Part shown: positions 7,699-16,462 of the stretch, piece after piece
Position numbering within the stretch: the first letter of the stretch is position 1
Layout of the letters: each line of letters begins with the position of its first letter
Origin: Actinomycetota bacterium
Lineage (GTDB): Bacteria; Actinomycetota; Actinomycetes; Streptosporangiales; Streptosporangiaceae
NCBI GenBank assembly: GCA_003168215.1
Contig: PMSW01000104.1
Span: 7,893 to 44,503, forward strand
Reading direction: 5' to 3'
Length of the DNA stretch: 36,611 bases
Notes under the pieces: model-generated
The model's database searches: none
Told to the model about the DNA's origin: nothing
The model's input: the letters and a program-made list of their open reading frames with translations, nothing else
Program-made: the position numbers and the translations under genes

Positions 7699-8493
7699 AT
7701 GTTGCACCCCAATGACTTCTCGTATGGCCTGCTGACCCCTGCGCTCGGCTACCTGATGTCGTGCCTCGGAGCGTTCCTCGGGCTTCGCTGCACCACCAGG
7801 GCACGCGCGTACTTCGGCCGGGCACGGGCCCGCTGGCTGGCCCTCGCCGCCGTGTCCATCGGCGTCACGGGGGTCTGGGTGATGCACTTCATCGCGATGC
7901 TGGGGTACACGATCCCTGGCGAGACCATCCGCTACAACGTCCCGATCACCGTGCTGAGCATGCTGCTCGCGGTGGCCGTTGTCGGCATCGGGCTGTTCAT
8001 CGTCGGCTTCGGCGGCAACGGCTACCGGCCCTTGCTGATCGGCGGCGTGATCACCGGGCTCGGCGTGACGAGCATGCACTACATGGGCATGGCGGCGATG
8101 CGGATGGCCGCCACGATGGCCTATGACCTGCCTGTGGTGGCCCTCTCGGTGGTTATCGGCGTCGTGGCCGCGACGGCAGCGCTCTGGGCAGCACTGCGGC
8201 TGCACGGCGTCTGGTCCACCCTGGGCGCCGCGATGATCATGGGCGTGGGCGTCAGCGGGATGCACTACACCGGGATGGCGGCGATGACCGTCCATGCCGT
8301 CGCCCACGCCGGGACTGGCATGCTGATGGGCGGCGCGACGGCAGAGGGGTTCCTGCTCCCGCTGATCATCGGGATCAGCGTCCTATCTTTCGCCCTCACC
8401 GCCACGATCGTGCTCTCGCCGAGCGCGGAGGAGATCCGCAGCGATGCCCAGCTGATGGAGCGCATCGACAAGGCCAGGGCGGCCCGCCAGTAG
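7699..8493 (+). CDS. MHYT-domain integral membrane sensor
   Basis: A 264-residue membrane protein made almost entirely of an MHYT domain. Three spaced motifs are visible: WVMHFIAM, SMHYMGMAAM and GMHYTGMAAM, within roughly seven hydrophobic helices. The family is proposed to bind a metal, perhaps copper, through these Met/His residues and to sense O2, CO or NO. There is no attached GGDEF, EAL or kinase domain. The cytoplasmic tail after about residue 240 is short and charged. The start follows GGAAG with suitable spacing. The 235 bases upstream hold no gene apart from the divergent ArsR promoter. Confidence 0.85.
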   Translation: MLHPNDFSYGLLTPALGYLMSCLGAFLGLRCTTRARAYFGRARARWLALAAVSIGVTGVWVMHFIAMLGYTIPGETIRYNVPITVLSMLLAVAVVGIGLFIVGFGGNGYRPLLIGGVITGLGVTSMHYMGMAAMRMAATMAYDLPVVALSVVIGVVAATAALWAALRLHGVWSTLGAAMIMGVGVSGMHYTGMAAMTVHAVAHAGTGMLMGGATAEGFLLPLIIGISVLSFALTATIVLSPSAEEIRSDAQLMERIDKARAARQ

Positions 8494-8527
8494 GAGACCC
8501 GCACCGCCAGTAAGGGCCCGGCAACGA

Positions 8528-8737
8528 TCAGTGCTTTCTGGCTGTGGCGTGACGCAGCGACCAGCCGAGCGCCGCAAGGACGCTGGCGGGCAGCAGCCAC
8601 CACGCGTTGACCCCCTGGCTGTGCACCAGCACTGCCGTCAGAGCCAGCGCTACCGCCACGACAGCCCCGCCGCGCCAGTCATCGCCGATCACGAAGTCGT
8701 ACCAGAACGCGCCGAACGACTGCAGCCGGGCTCTCAA
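8528..8737 (-). CDS. small membrane protein coupled to the COG4280 gene
   Basis: A 69-residue protein with two predicted membrane segments (about residues 23-40 and 46-60) and a basic C-terminus (RHATARKH). The N-terminus includes FGAFWYDFVIGDDWRGG. I do not recognise a named family. Its ATG overlaps the TGA of the upstream COG4280 gene (ATGA), so translation is coupled and the two products may act together. Confidence 0.65.
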   Translation of the reverse strand: MRARLQSFGAFWYDFVIGDDWRGGAVVAVALALTAVLVHSQGVNAWWLLPASVLAALGWSLRHATARKH

Positions 8738-9558
8738 CGGACTGCCTCGCCGGGCGGTACGGCGGTGGGTGCAGCAGCGGGGGGCGGCGCTGCGGGCGGG
8801 ACGGCGGCGGCCGCGCTGAGCGGGTCCGCGGCCGGCGTGGACTGGCGCAGCGCCAGCGCGTAGCCCAGCGACACCAGGCCGATCACCGGCACAAGCACCA
8901 GCAGCGCAATGTCATTGCCTGGCCAGCGCACGCCAGCGCCCTCGGCGCCCCAGAACGTCCCGAACGCCGTGAGCATGATGCCGACCGCGAACTTCATCGT
9001 GTTCTCCGGAACGCGCGCCAGCGGTGCGCGCACCGCGATGCCGATCACGGTCACGACGAGCACCGCCGCCACGGCGGCCAGCGTGGCGGCCCCGAGATCA
9101 CCCTGGCTGTCACCGAACGTGATCACTATGAAGATGACCTCAAGGCCCTCGAGCAGCACGCCCTTAAAGGAGAGCGTGAAGGCGTACCAGTCGCTGACCA
9201 CGCCCCGGCTGCCGGTGGCCACGGCCCGGGCGGCCGCGACCTCCCGCGCATAGGCCCTCGCCTCATCGTGCAGGTCCTTGTAGCCCGAGAAGCGCAGGAT
9301 CGCCTTGCGCAGCCATTGCAGCCCGAATGCGGCCAGCAGCGCCCCGACGACCAGGCGCAGCGTGCCGAGCGGGATCTGGGTGAGCGCGGGCCCGATCGCC
9401 GCCGTCATGCCGCCGAGCACGACCAGCGCGACGGCCATGCCCTGGAACGTCGACCGCCACTGCCTGGTCAGGCCGGCGGCAAGCACGATAGTCAGCGCTT
9501 CGGTCGCCTCGACCAGGCATGCCACGAAGACTGTCAGGAACAGCGGAAGCGCGCTCAC
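8734..9558 (-). CDS. COG4280-type multi-pass membrane protein
   Basis: A 274-residue integral membrane protein with about seven to eight helices, resembling predicted membrane proteins of COG4280. The GTG start is fixed by GGAGG four bases upstream. Two related acidic helix motifs stand out: LVEATEALTIVL near residue 14 and LLEGLEVIFIVI in the middle. They are spaced as in a duplicated transporter and recall the REGLE helices of FTR1 iron permeases, though the arginine is absent. The C-terminal 35 residues are an Ala/Pro-rich cytoplasmic tail. A transport role is likely, but the substrate is unknown. Confidence 0.75.
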   Translation of the reverse strand: MSALPLFLTVFVACLVEATEALTIVLAAGLTRQWRSTFQGMAVALVVLGGMTAAIGPALTQIPLGTLRLVVGALLAAFGLQWLRKAILRFSGYKDLHDEARAYAREVAAARAVATGSRGVVSDWYAFTLSFKGVLLEGLEVIFIVITFGDSQGDLGAATLAAVAAVLVVTVIGIAVRAPLARVPENTMKFAVGIMLTAFGTFWGAEGAGVRWPGNDIALLVLVPVIGLVSLGYALALRQSTPAADPLSAAAAVPPAAPPPAAAPTAVPPGEAVR

Positions 9559-9661
9559 CTGGCCTCCTGGGACCCGGGCGGGACGGCATTGACGATCGTT
9601 CCACGATACGCGGCAGGGAAGGCGGCGCCGGCCCGGCGCGGTCCCGGCTGCGTGGCGGGCG

Positions 9662-9710
9662 CCTGGTTCTCCGGCCGGCGACCAGGGCGGCCACCTGGTT
9701 CTCCGGCCGG
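9662..9710. repeat. direct repeat of a 17-mer upstream of pepA
   Basis: CCTGGTTCTCCGGCCGG occurs at 9662-9678 and again at 9694-9710, 32 bases apart, with a degenerate third echo (ACTGGTCCTGCGACC) near 9724. It lies in the 238-base gap between divergent genes and has no assigned role. Confidence 0.6.
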
Positions 9711-9796
9711 TGACCCGGGCGAGCAACTGGTCCTGCGACCAGCAACCGTGCGCGAGGGGTGATCGGCCCGGCCGGCCAGGCACTAACATCGGACCC

Positions 9797-11290
9797 GTGA
9801 CAACGACGTTGCTGACCAGCCAGACATCGCCGCGCGACGTACAAGCCGACGCCATCATCATCGGAGTGGTCCAGGGACCCGGCGGCCCATTGCCCGCTCC
9901 CGGGGCCGAAGACGTCGACCTGGCCATGGACGGCGGCCTCGCGGCCACGCTGTCCGTGCTCGGCGCCGCCGGCAAGGCCGAGGAAGTAACCAAGATCGCT
10001 ACTGCCGGCCGGCTGGCCGCCCCGCTGATCGTCGCGGTCGGGATCGGGCCCGTCCACGGCGACGCGCCCATCGAGGGAGAGGCGCTGCGGCGTGCTGCCG
10101 GTGCCGCCGTGCGCGCGCTGGCCGCCGCGAGACCGCGGCGGGTAGCGCTGGCGCTGCCGGCCAGGAACGAAGCGGAGGCCGAGGCGGTCGGGCTCGGCGC
10201 CCTGCTCGGCGGTTACGTCTTCGGCCGGTACCGCGCTAACGGGCAGCAGCCCGGGACCGAGCTCACGCTGCTGGGGGCCGGGGCTGCCGCCGCCCTGCCG
10301 CGCGCCCGGACGCTTGCTGACGCGGTCATGCTCGTTCGCGATCTGGTGAACACCGGCCCATCGCACCTGTTTCCCTCGAGCTTCGCAGCCGAGGCGGAGC
10401 AAGTCGCCAGCGCCAGCGGGATCGACGTCGAGGTGCTGGACGAGAAGGCACTGGCCGAGGGCGGGTACGGCGGCATACTCGGTGTCGGGCAGGGCTCGGT
10501 GCGCCCGCCGCGGCTCGTCCGGCTGGCGTACTCCCACCCCGGCGCCACCAGGACCGTTGTCTTCGTCGGCAAGGGCATCACGTTCGACTCGGGCGGCCTG
10601 TCCCTGAAGCCCCCTAAGGCCATGGAAACGATGAAGTCCGACATGAGCGGCGCCGCGGCCGTGCTCGCCGCCGTGCAGGCGCTGGCGGCGCTCGGGCCGG
10701 AAGTGAACGTCGTCGGGTACCTGCCGCTCGCGGAGAACATGCCCAGCGGCACGGCGCAGCGCCCGTCCGACGTCATCACGATCTACGGCGGCACCACCGT
10801 GGAGGTGCTGAATACCGACGCCGAGGGGCGTCTCGTGCTGGCCGACGCGCTGGCCAGGTCTGCCGCCGACTCCCCGGACCTGCTGATCGACGTCGCCACC
10901 CTGACCGGGGCGCAGGTCGTCGCGCTCGGCCCGCGGATCAGCGCCGTCATGGCCAACGACGACGACGTGCGCGACGGCGTGGTCGATGCCTTCCGGCGGG
11001 CAGGCGAGGGTGCCTGGCCGATGCCGCTGCCCGAGGAGCTGCGGAAGGGCCTGGACTCCCCTATCGCTGATCTGGCCAACGTGACGGGCGACCGGGCCGG
11101 CGGCATGCTGGTAGCCGGCCTTTTCCTGCAGGAATTCGTGCCGCCCGGCGTTCGTTGGGCACATCTGGACATAGCAGGGCCTTCGTTCCATGAAGGCGAG
11201 CCATATGGGTATACCGCGAAAGGCGGGACCGGCGCGGCTGCCCGGGCACTGGTGCAGATCGCGCTGGATGTCGCTGACGGACGGCTGTAG
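9797..11290 (+). CDS. pepA: leucyl aminopeptidase (M17)
   Basis: A cytosolic, two-metal M17 aminopeptidase of 497 residues that removes N-terminal residues from peptides. The metal and catalytic residues are in place: K259 and D264 in VGKGITFDSGG, K271, D282, and the signature NTDAEGRL with D341, E343 and R345. The start is taken as GTG 9797 because TAACAT ends seven bases upstream, giving a leaderless mRNA; this removes a 29-residue non-homologous extension. It is the equivalent of the pepB gene that sits near dlaT in mycobacteria. Confidence 0.93.
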   Translation: MTTTLLTSQTSPRDVQADAIIIGVVQGPGGPLPAPGAEDVDLAMDGGLAATLSVLGAAGKAEEVTKIATAGRLAAPLIVAVGIGPVHGDAPIEGEALRRAAGAAVRALAAARPRRVALALPARNEAEAEAVGLGALLGGYVFGRYRANGQQPGTELTLLGAGAAAALPRARTLADAVMLVRDLVNTGPSHLFPSSFAAEAEQVASASGIDVEVLDEKALAEGGYGGILGVGQGSVRPPRLVRLAYSHPGATRTVVFVGKGITFDSGGLSLKPPKAMETMKSDMSGAAAVLAAVQALAALGPEVNVVGYLPLAENMPSGTAQRPSDVITIYGGTTVEVLNTDAEGRLVLADALARSAADSPDLLIDVATLTGAQVVALGPRISAVMANDDDVRDGVVDAFRRAGEGAWPMPLPEELRKGLDSPIADLANVTGDRAGGMLVAGLFLQEFVPPGVRWAHLDIAGPSFHEGEPYGYTAKGGTGAAARALVQIALDVADGRL

Positions 11291-11373
11291 CAGGAACAGG
11301 CGGGGACGGGCAGGCCGCTGTGCGGCAGGCCCGGGCAGGCGGAACGGACGCAGACGAGACGGACAAGGAGTTC

Positions 11374-12756
11374 ATGGTGGCGGAAGGCAGCGGCTACGAC
11401 ATCGTCATCCTGGGCGGCGGCAGCGGTGGCTATGCCTGCGCGCTGCGGGCGGCCGAGCTTGGCAAGCGCGTCGCGCTGATCGAGAAGGACAAGGTCGGCG
11501 GCACCTGCCTGCACCGGGGCTGCATTCCGACGAAAGCGCTGCTGCACGCCGCCGAGCTGGCCGACGACGCCAGGGAGAGCAAGGCGTTCGGCGTGCTTGC
11601 CACGCTCGACGGCATTGATATGGCCGGGGTCAACGCCTATAAGAACAAGGTAGTGACGCGGCTGTGGAAGGGCCTGCAGGGGCTGATCTCCTCGCGGCAC
11701 ATCGAGGTCATCCAGGGCGACGGCCGGCTCGTATCGCCGACCCAGGTCAAGGTCGGTGATTCCGTCATCGAGGGCGCGCACATCGTCCTTGCCACCGGGT
11801 CGGAGCCCCGCAGCCTGCCCGGTCTCGCCATCGATGGTCAGCGCGTGATCACCAGCGATCAGGCACTCATGCTGGACCGGGTGCCCTCGTCGGTGGTGAT
11901 CCTCGGCGGCGGCGTGATCGGGGTGGAGTTCGCCAGCGTCTGGCGGTCGTTCGGCGCCGAGGTCACGATCGTGGAGATGCTGCCGCACCTGCTGCCGCCC
12001 GAGGAGGAGTCGAGTTCCAAGCTGCTGGAGCGTGCCTTCCGCCGGCGCGGCATCGGCCAGCAGCTCGGCGTCAGGTTCGAGGGGGTCAAGCAGACCGACT
12101 CCGGCGTCACCGTCACGCTGGAGGGCGGCACCACGATCGACGCCGAACTGCTGCTGGTGGCTGTCGGCCGCGGCCCGCTGTCGGCCGGGCTCGGCTACGA
12201 GGAGGCCGGCGTCGCCGTCGAGCGCGGGTTCGTCATCGTGGACCAGTACTGCCAGACCAATGTCCCGACGATCTCGGCCGTCGGCGATCTGACTCCCGGG
12301 CCGCAGCTGGCGCATGTCGGCTTCGGGGAGGGGATCATGGTCGCCGAGCGGCTGGCCGGGCTGCCGGTCACCCCGATCGACTACGACGGCGTCCCCCGGG
12401 TCACCTACAGCGACCCGGAAGTGGCCTCGGTGGGCATCACCTCCGCGATCGCGGCGCAGCGCGGCATCGAGACCGTGGAGGTCACCTATGACCTGGCGGC
12501 CAACGGCAAGAGCCAGATCCTGCAGACCCAGGGGGCCGCGAAGGTCATCTCCACCGCCGGCGGCGGGCCGGTGCTCGGCATCCACCTGGTGGGCGCGCGG
12601 GTCGGCGAACTCATTGCCGAGGCCCAGCTGATTTACAACTGGGAGGCGTTGCCGTCCGAGGTCGCCCAGCTCATCCATCCGCACCCGACCCAGTCGGAGG
12701 CGATCGGCGAGGCGCACCTGGCTCTCGCAGGCAAGCCACTGCATTTCCACGCATGA
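11374..12756 (+). CDS. lpd: dihydrolipoyl dehydrogenase (E3)
   Basis: The FAD-dependent E3 subunit of 2-oxoacid dehydrogenase complexes, which re-oxidises dihydrolipoyl groups and reduces NAD+. The 460 residues hold the FAD-binding GGGSGGYACALRAAELG near the N-terminus and the redox disulfide C45-x4-C50 in GGTCLHRGCIPTK. They also hold the NAD-binding GGGVIGVEFASVW, a GDLTPGPQLAH block, and the catalytic HPHPTQSE near the C-terminus. AAGGAG five bases before ATG 11374 decides the start. It lies 88 bases before sucB, so E3 and E2 are neighbours. Confidence 0.95.
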   Translation: MVAEGSGYDIVILGGGSGGYACALRAAELGKRVALIEKDKVGGTCLHRGCIPTKALLHAAELADDARESKAFGVLATLDGIDMAGVNAYKNKVVTRLWKGLQGLISSRHIEVIQGDGRLVSPTQVKVGDSVIEGAHIVLATGSEPRSLPGLAIDGQRVITSDQALMLDRVPSSVVILGGGVIGVEFASVWRSFGAEVTIVEMLPHLLPPEEESSSKLLERAFRRRGIGQQLGVRFEGVKQTDSGVTVTLEGGTTIDAELLLVAVGRGPLSAGLGYEEAGVAVERGFVIVDQYCQTNVPTISAVGDLTPGPQLAHVGFGEGIMVAERLAGLPVTPIDYDGVPRVTYSDPEVASVGITSAIAAQRGIETVEVTYDLAANGKSQILQTQGAAKVISTAGGGPVLGIHLVGARVGELIAEAQLIYNWEALPSEVAQLIHPHPTQSEAIGEAHLALAGKPLHFHA

Positions 12757-12810
12757 CCGGGGCAGTGTCCCGCTACTGTCGGGAGCCGCGGTCCGGCCAC
12801 GCGCAGCAGC

Positions 12811-12816
12811 TAGAGT
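12811..12816 (+). promoter_or_regulatory. candidate -10 element of sucB
   Basis: TAGAGT lies 28 bases before the sucB ATG, leaving a short leader with GGAAAAGCC as the ribosome binding region. No clear -35 is seen. The lpd-sucB gap is 88 bases, so sucB may have its own promoter as well as read-through. Confidence 0.4.
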
Positions 12817-12844
12817 CGACTTAACGAAGGGTCACGGAAAAGCC

Positions 12845-14662
12845 ATGTCGGTCTCTGTATCCATGCCACAGCTCGGCGAGAGCGTCACCGAGGGAACCGT
12901 CACGCGCTGGCTGAAGAAGGAAGGCGAGCGCGTCGAGGCCGACGAGCCGCTGCTCGAGGTCTCCACCGACAAGGTCGACACCGAGATCCCGTCCCCGGTG
13001 TCAGGAATCCTGCGCGGCATCACCGTTGCTGAGGACGAGACCGTGGCGGTCGGCGCGGAGCTGGCCGTGATCGACGAGGAAGGTGCCACCGGTGCCGCGG
13101 ACGCCGGCGCTGCCGGCGGCTCCGCCCGCGCAGAAGCACCCGCCGCGCCGGAAAGTCCGGCCGCTCAGGATGGCGCACAGCCAGCCGCCTCCGCGGCTGC
13201 GGTGGGCCAGACCCAGGACGCGCCCGCTTCGCAACCGCCTCCCTACCAGCAGCCTGGTGCCCCAGAGGCCCCGTCTCAGCCGTCTCCGTACCAGCAGCCC
13301 TCGTACCAGCAGCCGCCTTCGTACCCTCCGGCGGGCGCCCCGGAGCCCGCTGCAGAGCCGATCTCGTACCAGCGGCCCGGTGCCGGGGACGTGCCGCAGC
13401 AGGCTCCGCCGCAGCAGCCGTCAGCTCCCCCGTACCCAACGGTTCCGCCACAGGCCCCGGCTCCCCAGTCCGTGCCGCAGCAGGCTGGACCCCCGCAGGC
13501 TGGACCCCCGCAGGCTGGACCGGCGGCCCCGCCGCAGCAGGCGCCCGAGTCCCCGGCCGGCGCCGACGGGTCCGCCGAGCGGGCGGATAGCGGCTCGGCG
13601 CTAACCTCAGGAGCCGACGGGCCCTACGTCACGCCGCTCGTGCGCAAGCTCGCCACGGAGCATGGCGTAGACCTCGCCTCAGTCGCGGGCACCGGGGTCG
13701 GCGGGCGCATCCGCAAGCAGGACGTCCTGGACGCCTCCCGCATGCTCCGCGAGCCCGGCGCCGCTGCAGCGGCCGCCCAGCCAGGGCAGGCGCCGGCGCC
13801 CGACACGGCAGCCCCGGCTGCCGCACCGTCTGCGGCCGCGCAGGCGCCCGCCGCGGCTTCCGCCACCGCGCCAGGCCAGGACCAGGAAGCCGGCCAGGCG
13901 CCCGCCGCCCAGGCCAGGCCCGCGATCGTGCCCTCCAGCTTGCGCGGCAAGACAGAGCAGATGTCCCGGGCTCGCCAGGTGATCGCCAAGCGGATGGTCG
14001 AGTCACTGCAGACCTCCGCCCAGCTCACCACCGTGGTGGAGGCCGATGTCACGGCGATCGCCCGGCTCAGGGATCTTGCCAAGGCGGACTTCGAGGCTAG
14101 GGAAGGCGTCAAGCTGTCCTTCCTGCCGTTCTTCGCGCTTGCGGCGGTCGAGGCGCTCAAGGTGCATCCCCGGCTCAACGCGGTCATCGACACGGCCAGT
14201 GCCCAGGTGACCTATCACGACGCGGAGCACCTTGGCATCGCGGTGGACACCGATCGCGGCCTGATGGTGCCGGTCATCAGGAAGGCCGGCGATCTCAACA
14301 TCGGCGGGCTCGCCCGCAAGATTGCCGACCTAGCGCAGCGTACTCGCGCGGGCCGGGTGAACCCGGATGACCTTTCCGGCGGAACGTTCACGCTGACGAA
14401 CACCGGCAGCCGCGGGGCACTCTTCGACACGCCGATCATCAACCAGCCGCAGGTCGCGATCCTCGGTACCGGCACCGTGGTCAAGCGCCCTGTAGTGGTG
14501 GAGGATCCCGCGCTCGGCGAGGTGATCGCGGTTCGGTCCATGGTCTACCTGGCGCTCACCTATGACCACCGGCTCGTTGACGGCGCGGACGCGGCCCGGT
14601 TCCTGGTCACGATGAGGTCCCGGCTCGAAGAAGGGGCATTCGAGACCGAGCTCGGGCTCTAG
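12845..14662 (+). CDS. sucB: dihydrolipoyl acyltransferase (E2) of a 2-oxoacid dehydrogenase complex
   Basis: The E2 core, equivalent to mycobacterial DlaT/SucB. Residues 1-80 form a single lipoyl domain with the lipoylated lysine K43 in STDKVDTEIPSP. A very long linker (about 85-255) is rich in Pro, Gln and Ala, with PYQQP and PPQAG repeats. The E1/E3-binding domain spans about 259-297 (YVTPLVRKLATEHGVDL...GRIRKQDVL). An alanine-rich second linker leads to the catalytic domain from about 374, with the DHRxxDG motif (H575, D579). It depends on LipB and LipA encoded nearby. Whether it serves pyruvate, 2-oxoglutarate or both cannot be told from sequence. Confidence 0.93.
   Translation: MSVSVSMPQLGESVTEGTVTRWLKKEGERVEADEPLLEVSTDKVDTEIPSPVSGILRGITVAEDETVAVGAELAVIDEEGATGAADAGAAGGSARAEAPAAPESPAAQDGAQPAASAAAVGQTQDAPASQPPPYQQPGAPEAPSQPSPYQQPSYQQPPSYPPAGAPEPAAEPISYQRPGAGDVPQQAPPQQPSAPPYPTVPPQAPAPQSVPQQAGPPQAGPPQAGPAAPPQQAPESPAGADGSAERADSGSALTSGADGPYVTPLVRKLATEHGVDLASVAGTGVGGRIRKQDVLDASRMLREPGAAAAAAQPGQAPAPDTAAPAAAPSAAAQAPAAASATAPGQDQEAGQAPAAQARPAIVPSSLRGKTEQMSRARQVIAKRMVESLQTSAQLTTVVEADVTAIARLRDLAKADFEAREGVKLSFLPFFALAAVEALKVHPRLNAVIDTASAQVTYHDAEHLGIAVDTDRGLMVPVIRKAGDLNIGGLARKIADLAQRTRAGRVNPDDLSGGTFTLTNTGSRGALFDTPIINQPQVAILGTGTVVKRPVVVEDPALGEVIAVRSMVYLALTYDHRLVDGADAARFLVTMRSRLEEGAFETELGL
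13481..13520 (+). repeat. 15-base tandem repeat in the sucB linker
   Basis: CAGGCTGGACCCCCG is repeated two and two-thirds times (13481-13495, 13496-13510, 13511-13520). It encodes QAGPP units of the flexible linker, and its in-frame period allows length change without a frameshift. Confidence 0.8.
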
Positions 14663-14705
14663 CGGCTGGCGGGGCATACTCCCGCGGCAGACGTCCACGG
14701 GGGAC

Positions 14706-15635
14706 ATGATGAGAGTCGTTGTCAGCGGATCAACCGGGCTTATCGGCACGGCACTCGGCGCCAGCCTGGCCAGCACCGGGGACGAGATGATCCGGCTGGT
14801 GCGCCGGCCGCCGGCTTCACCCGCCGAGATCCAGTGGGATCCTGGTGCCGCGGACGGCGGGATAGGCCGCGCGGCCCTGGCCGGTGCCGATGCCGTCGTG
14901 CACCTGGCAGGCGCCCCGATAGCGGCTGGCCGCTGGACCGCGGCACGCAAGCAGGAGATCCGGGATAGCAGGGTCGCGGGCACCCGGGGGCTTGTCTCGG
15001 CCCTGACTGCGATGGACCACCCGCCATCCGTTCTGCTTTCCGGATCGGCTATCGGGTACTACGGGGATACCGGGGGCCGCGAGGTTGACGAGTCGGCTCC
15101 GGCAGGCACCGGCTTTCTCGCCGACGTGGTCAGCGACTGGGAGGCGACCGCCGCACCCGCCGAGGACGCCGGGATCCGCGTGGTTAACCTGCGCACTGGC
15201 ATCGTGCTGTCCCGCCAGGGCGGGATGCTTGGCCGGCTGCTGCCGTTGTTCAGGCTCGGGCTCGGCGCGCGGATCGGATCGGGCACTCAGGTCATGAGCT
15301 GGATCATGCTGACCGACTGGGTGCGGATCGTCCGGTTCCTGCTGGATCGCCGCGACGTCGAGGGACCGGTCAACCTCACCGCGCCGCATCCGGCCACCAA
15401 TGCGGAGTTCACCGCAGCGCTGGCCTCGGCCGCCGGCCACCGGGCCCGGCTCGGGCTCCCGGCCGGCGCGCTGCGGTTCGGGCTCGGCGAGGTTGCCAGC
15501 GAGCTCCTGTCCAGCGCCCGGGTGATGCCCCGCCGACTGCTCGACGCCGGCGGGAAGGAACTCTGGCTCTCCGGCGGCCCCATCGACACTGCGCTCGCCG
15601 CCGAGTTCGGCACGGCTAGGCGGGAGGCCGGCTAG
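14706..15635 (+). CDS. TIGR01777 family SDR epimerase (SDR39U1-like)
   Basis: A 309-residue extended short-chain dehydrogenase of the TIGR01777 group, homologous to mycobacterial Rv2216. The Rossmann motif GSTGLIGTALG begins at residue 8, followed by HLAGAPIA and the SGSAIGYYG active-site region. The C-terminal DUF1731 part includes LLSSARVMPRRL. The biochemical role of the family is not established. Its fixed place between dlaT and lipB in actinobacteria suggests a link with lipoate metabolism or the complex. GGGGGAC precedes the ATG. Confidence 0.9.
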   Translation: MMRVVVSGSTGLIGTALGASLASTGDEMIRLVRRPPASPAEIQWDPGAADGGIGRAALAGADAVVHLAGAPIAAGRWTAARKQEIRDSRVAGTRGLVSALTAMDHPPSVLLSGSAIGYYGDTGGREVDESAPAGTGFLADVVSDWEATAAPAEDAGIRVVNLRTGIVLSRQGGMLGRLLPLFRLGLGARIGSGTQVMSWIMLTDWVRIVRFLLDRRDVEGPVNLTAPHPATNAEFTAALASAAGHRARLGLPAGALRFGLGEVASELLSSARVMPRRLLDAGGKELWLSGGPIDTALAAEFGTARREAG

Positions 15636-15645
15636 GCGGGAGGCC
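15614..15645. repeat. 16-base tandem duplication across a stop codon
   Basis: GGCTAGGCGGGAGGCC occurs at 15614-15629 and 15630-15645. The junction supplies the TAG stop of the epimerase gene, and the following CTA (15648-15650) supplies the stop of the convergent membrane-protein gene. Confidence 0.85.
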
Positions 15646-15647
15646 GG

Positions 15648-16325
15648 CTAAGTCATCCCTGTTGTTTCGCAGGCACCCGGGATCGGCTGATTTTCCTGGC
15701 GCGGCGATTCGTGCGTGAAGTGCGGGACCAAGTCCTGGAGTTTGTCGGCCGGGCTGTCACCGAACAGGGGTATCCGCCAGAGTGGCGGCACCCGGGCGTC
15801 CTGCCCGCGACGCTCGGTCACCATGCCGATGGTCAGCCGGAGCAGCCGTCTGGCCCCGGCGATCGCGAGCCCCGCGAGCGGCAGCTCCACGGCCACCGCA
15901 GACAGCAGGCTCAGCTGGAACCCGGGGGTTCGCAGGTCAAGGACGACGTCGAACCAGGCGTCGCAGAGCAGCAGCGTCGCCAGCACGATAAGGCAGATGA
16001 TCAGCACCTGCCTGCCGCGCCAGGCAGCCCACCCGGTAGCGGCGAGGGCAGCGAGCAGCGCTATGTCGAAGCCGACCCAGGCCCCGCGCCAGCCGCCGGC
16101 CCGGTAGTAAGGCGGCAGGGTCACGGCGAGGAAGCCGGTCCAGATCGCGAGGACTATGCAGCAGCCGATGATGGCGATCAGGATGATCTGCCGGCGGCGC
16201 GCGCTACGCGGCGGCACGCCGACCGCCCGGCGGACCGGGCCGATGCCGTCGATCTCGGCAAGTGTGCGCAGGAGCCGGATCCGGTCAGGCGGGCTCATCG
16301 CCCGCAGCTCTTCCTCCTCGAACAA
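15648..16325 (-). CDS. hypothetical integral membrane protein
   Basis: A 225-residue protein with an acidic N-terminus (MFEEEELRAMSPPDRIRLLRTL), then four or five hydrophobic helices between about residues 46 and 165, then a hydrophilic tail. I do not recognise a characterised family. The start codon is TTG at 16325, supported by GGGGAGG eight bases upstream. A TAGCGT -10-like element lies near 16350. It converges on the epimerase gene with two stops separated by a duplicated 16-mer, and it is divergent from lipB. Confidence 0.7.
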   Translation of the reverse strand: MFEEEELRAMSPPDRIRLLRTLAEIDGIGPVRRAVGVPPRSARRRQIILIAIIGCCIVLAIWTGFLAVTLPPYYRAGGWRGAWVGFDIALLAALAATGWAAWRGRQVLIICLIVLATLLLCDAWFDVVLDLRTPGFQLSLLSAVAVELPLAGLAIAGARRLLRLTIGMVTERRGQDARVPPLWRIPLFGDSPADKLQDLVPHFTHESPRQENQPIPGACETTGMT

Positions 16326-16447
16326 GGACTTACCTCCCCTGCCACGCTAGCCCCGGCTGCCTACGGAGCACCGGCCGTAATGGGTCGTATATGCCCCACG
16401 ACGGCTGGCCGCTACCGTCGATTAGCTGGGAATCCGGCAACGGCACA

Positions 16448-16462
16448 TAGGCTGTCGGTGTG
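16448..16462 (+). promoter_or_regulatory. leaderless promoter of lipB
   Basis: TAGGCT at 16448-16453 ends six bases before the GTG start of lipB, with no Shine-Dalgarno sequence between them. Confidence 0.6.

Noticed and set aside
9263-11191. Very long minus-strand ORF (642 codons) opposite pepA
   Set aside because: It is antisense to a protein with complete M17 motifs. Long open antisense frames are expected with GC-rich third positions, and its composition (Arg/Gly/Asp-rich, no motifs) is that of a shadow.
10783-12750. Long minus-strand ORF opposite pepA and lpd
   Set aside because: Same reason: it mirrors the lpd coding frame and has no family motif.
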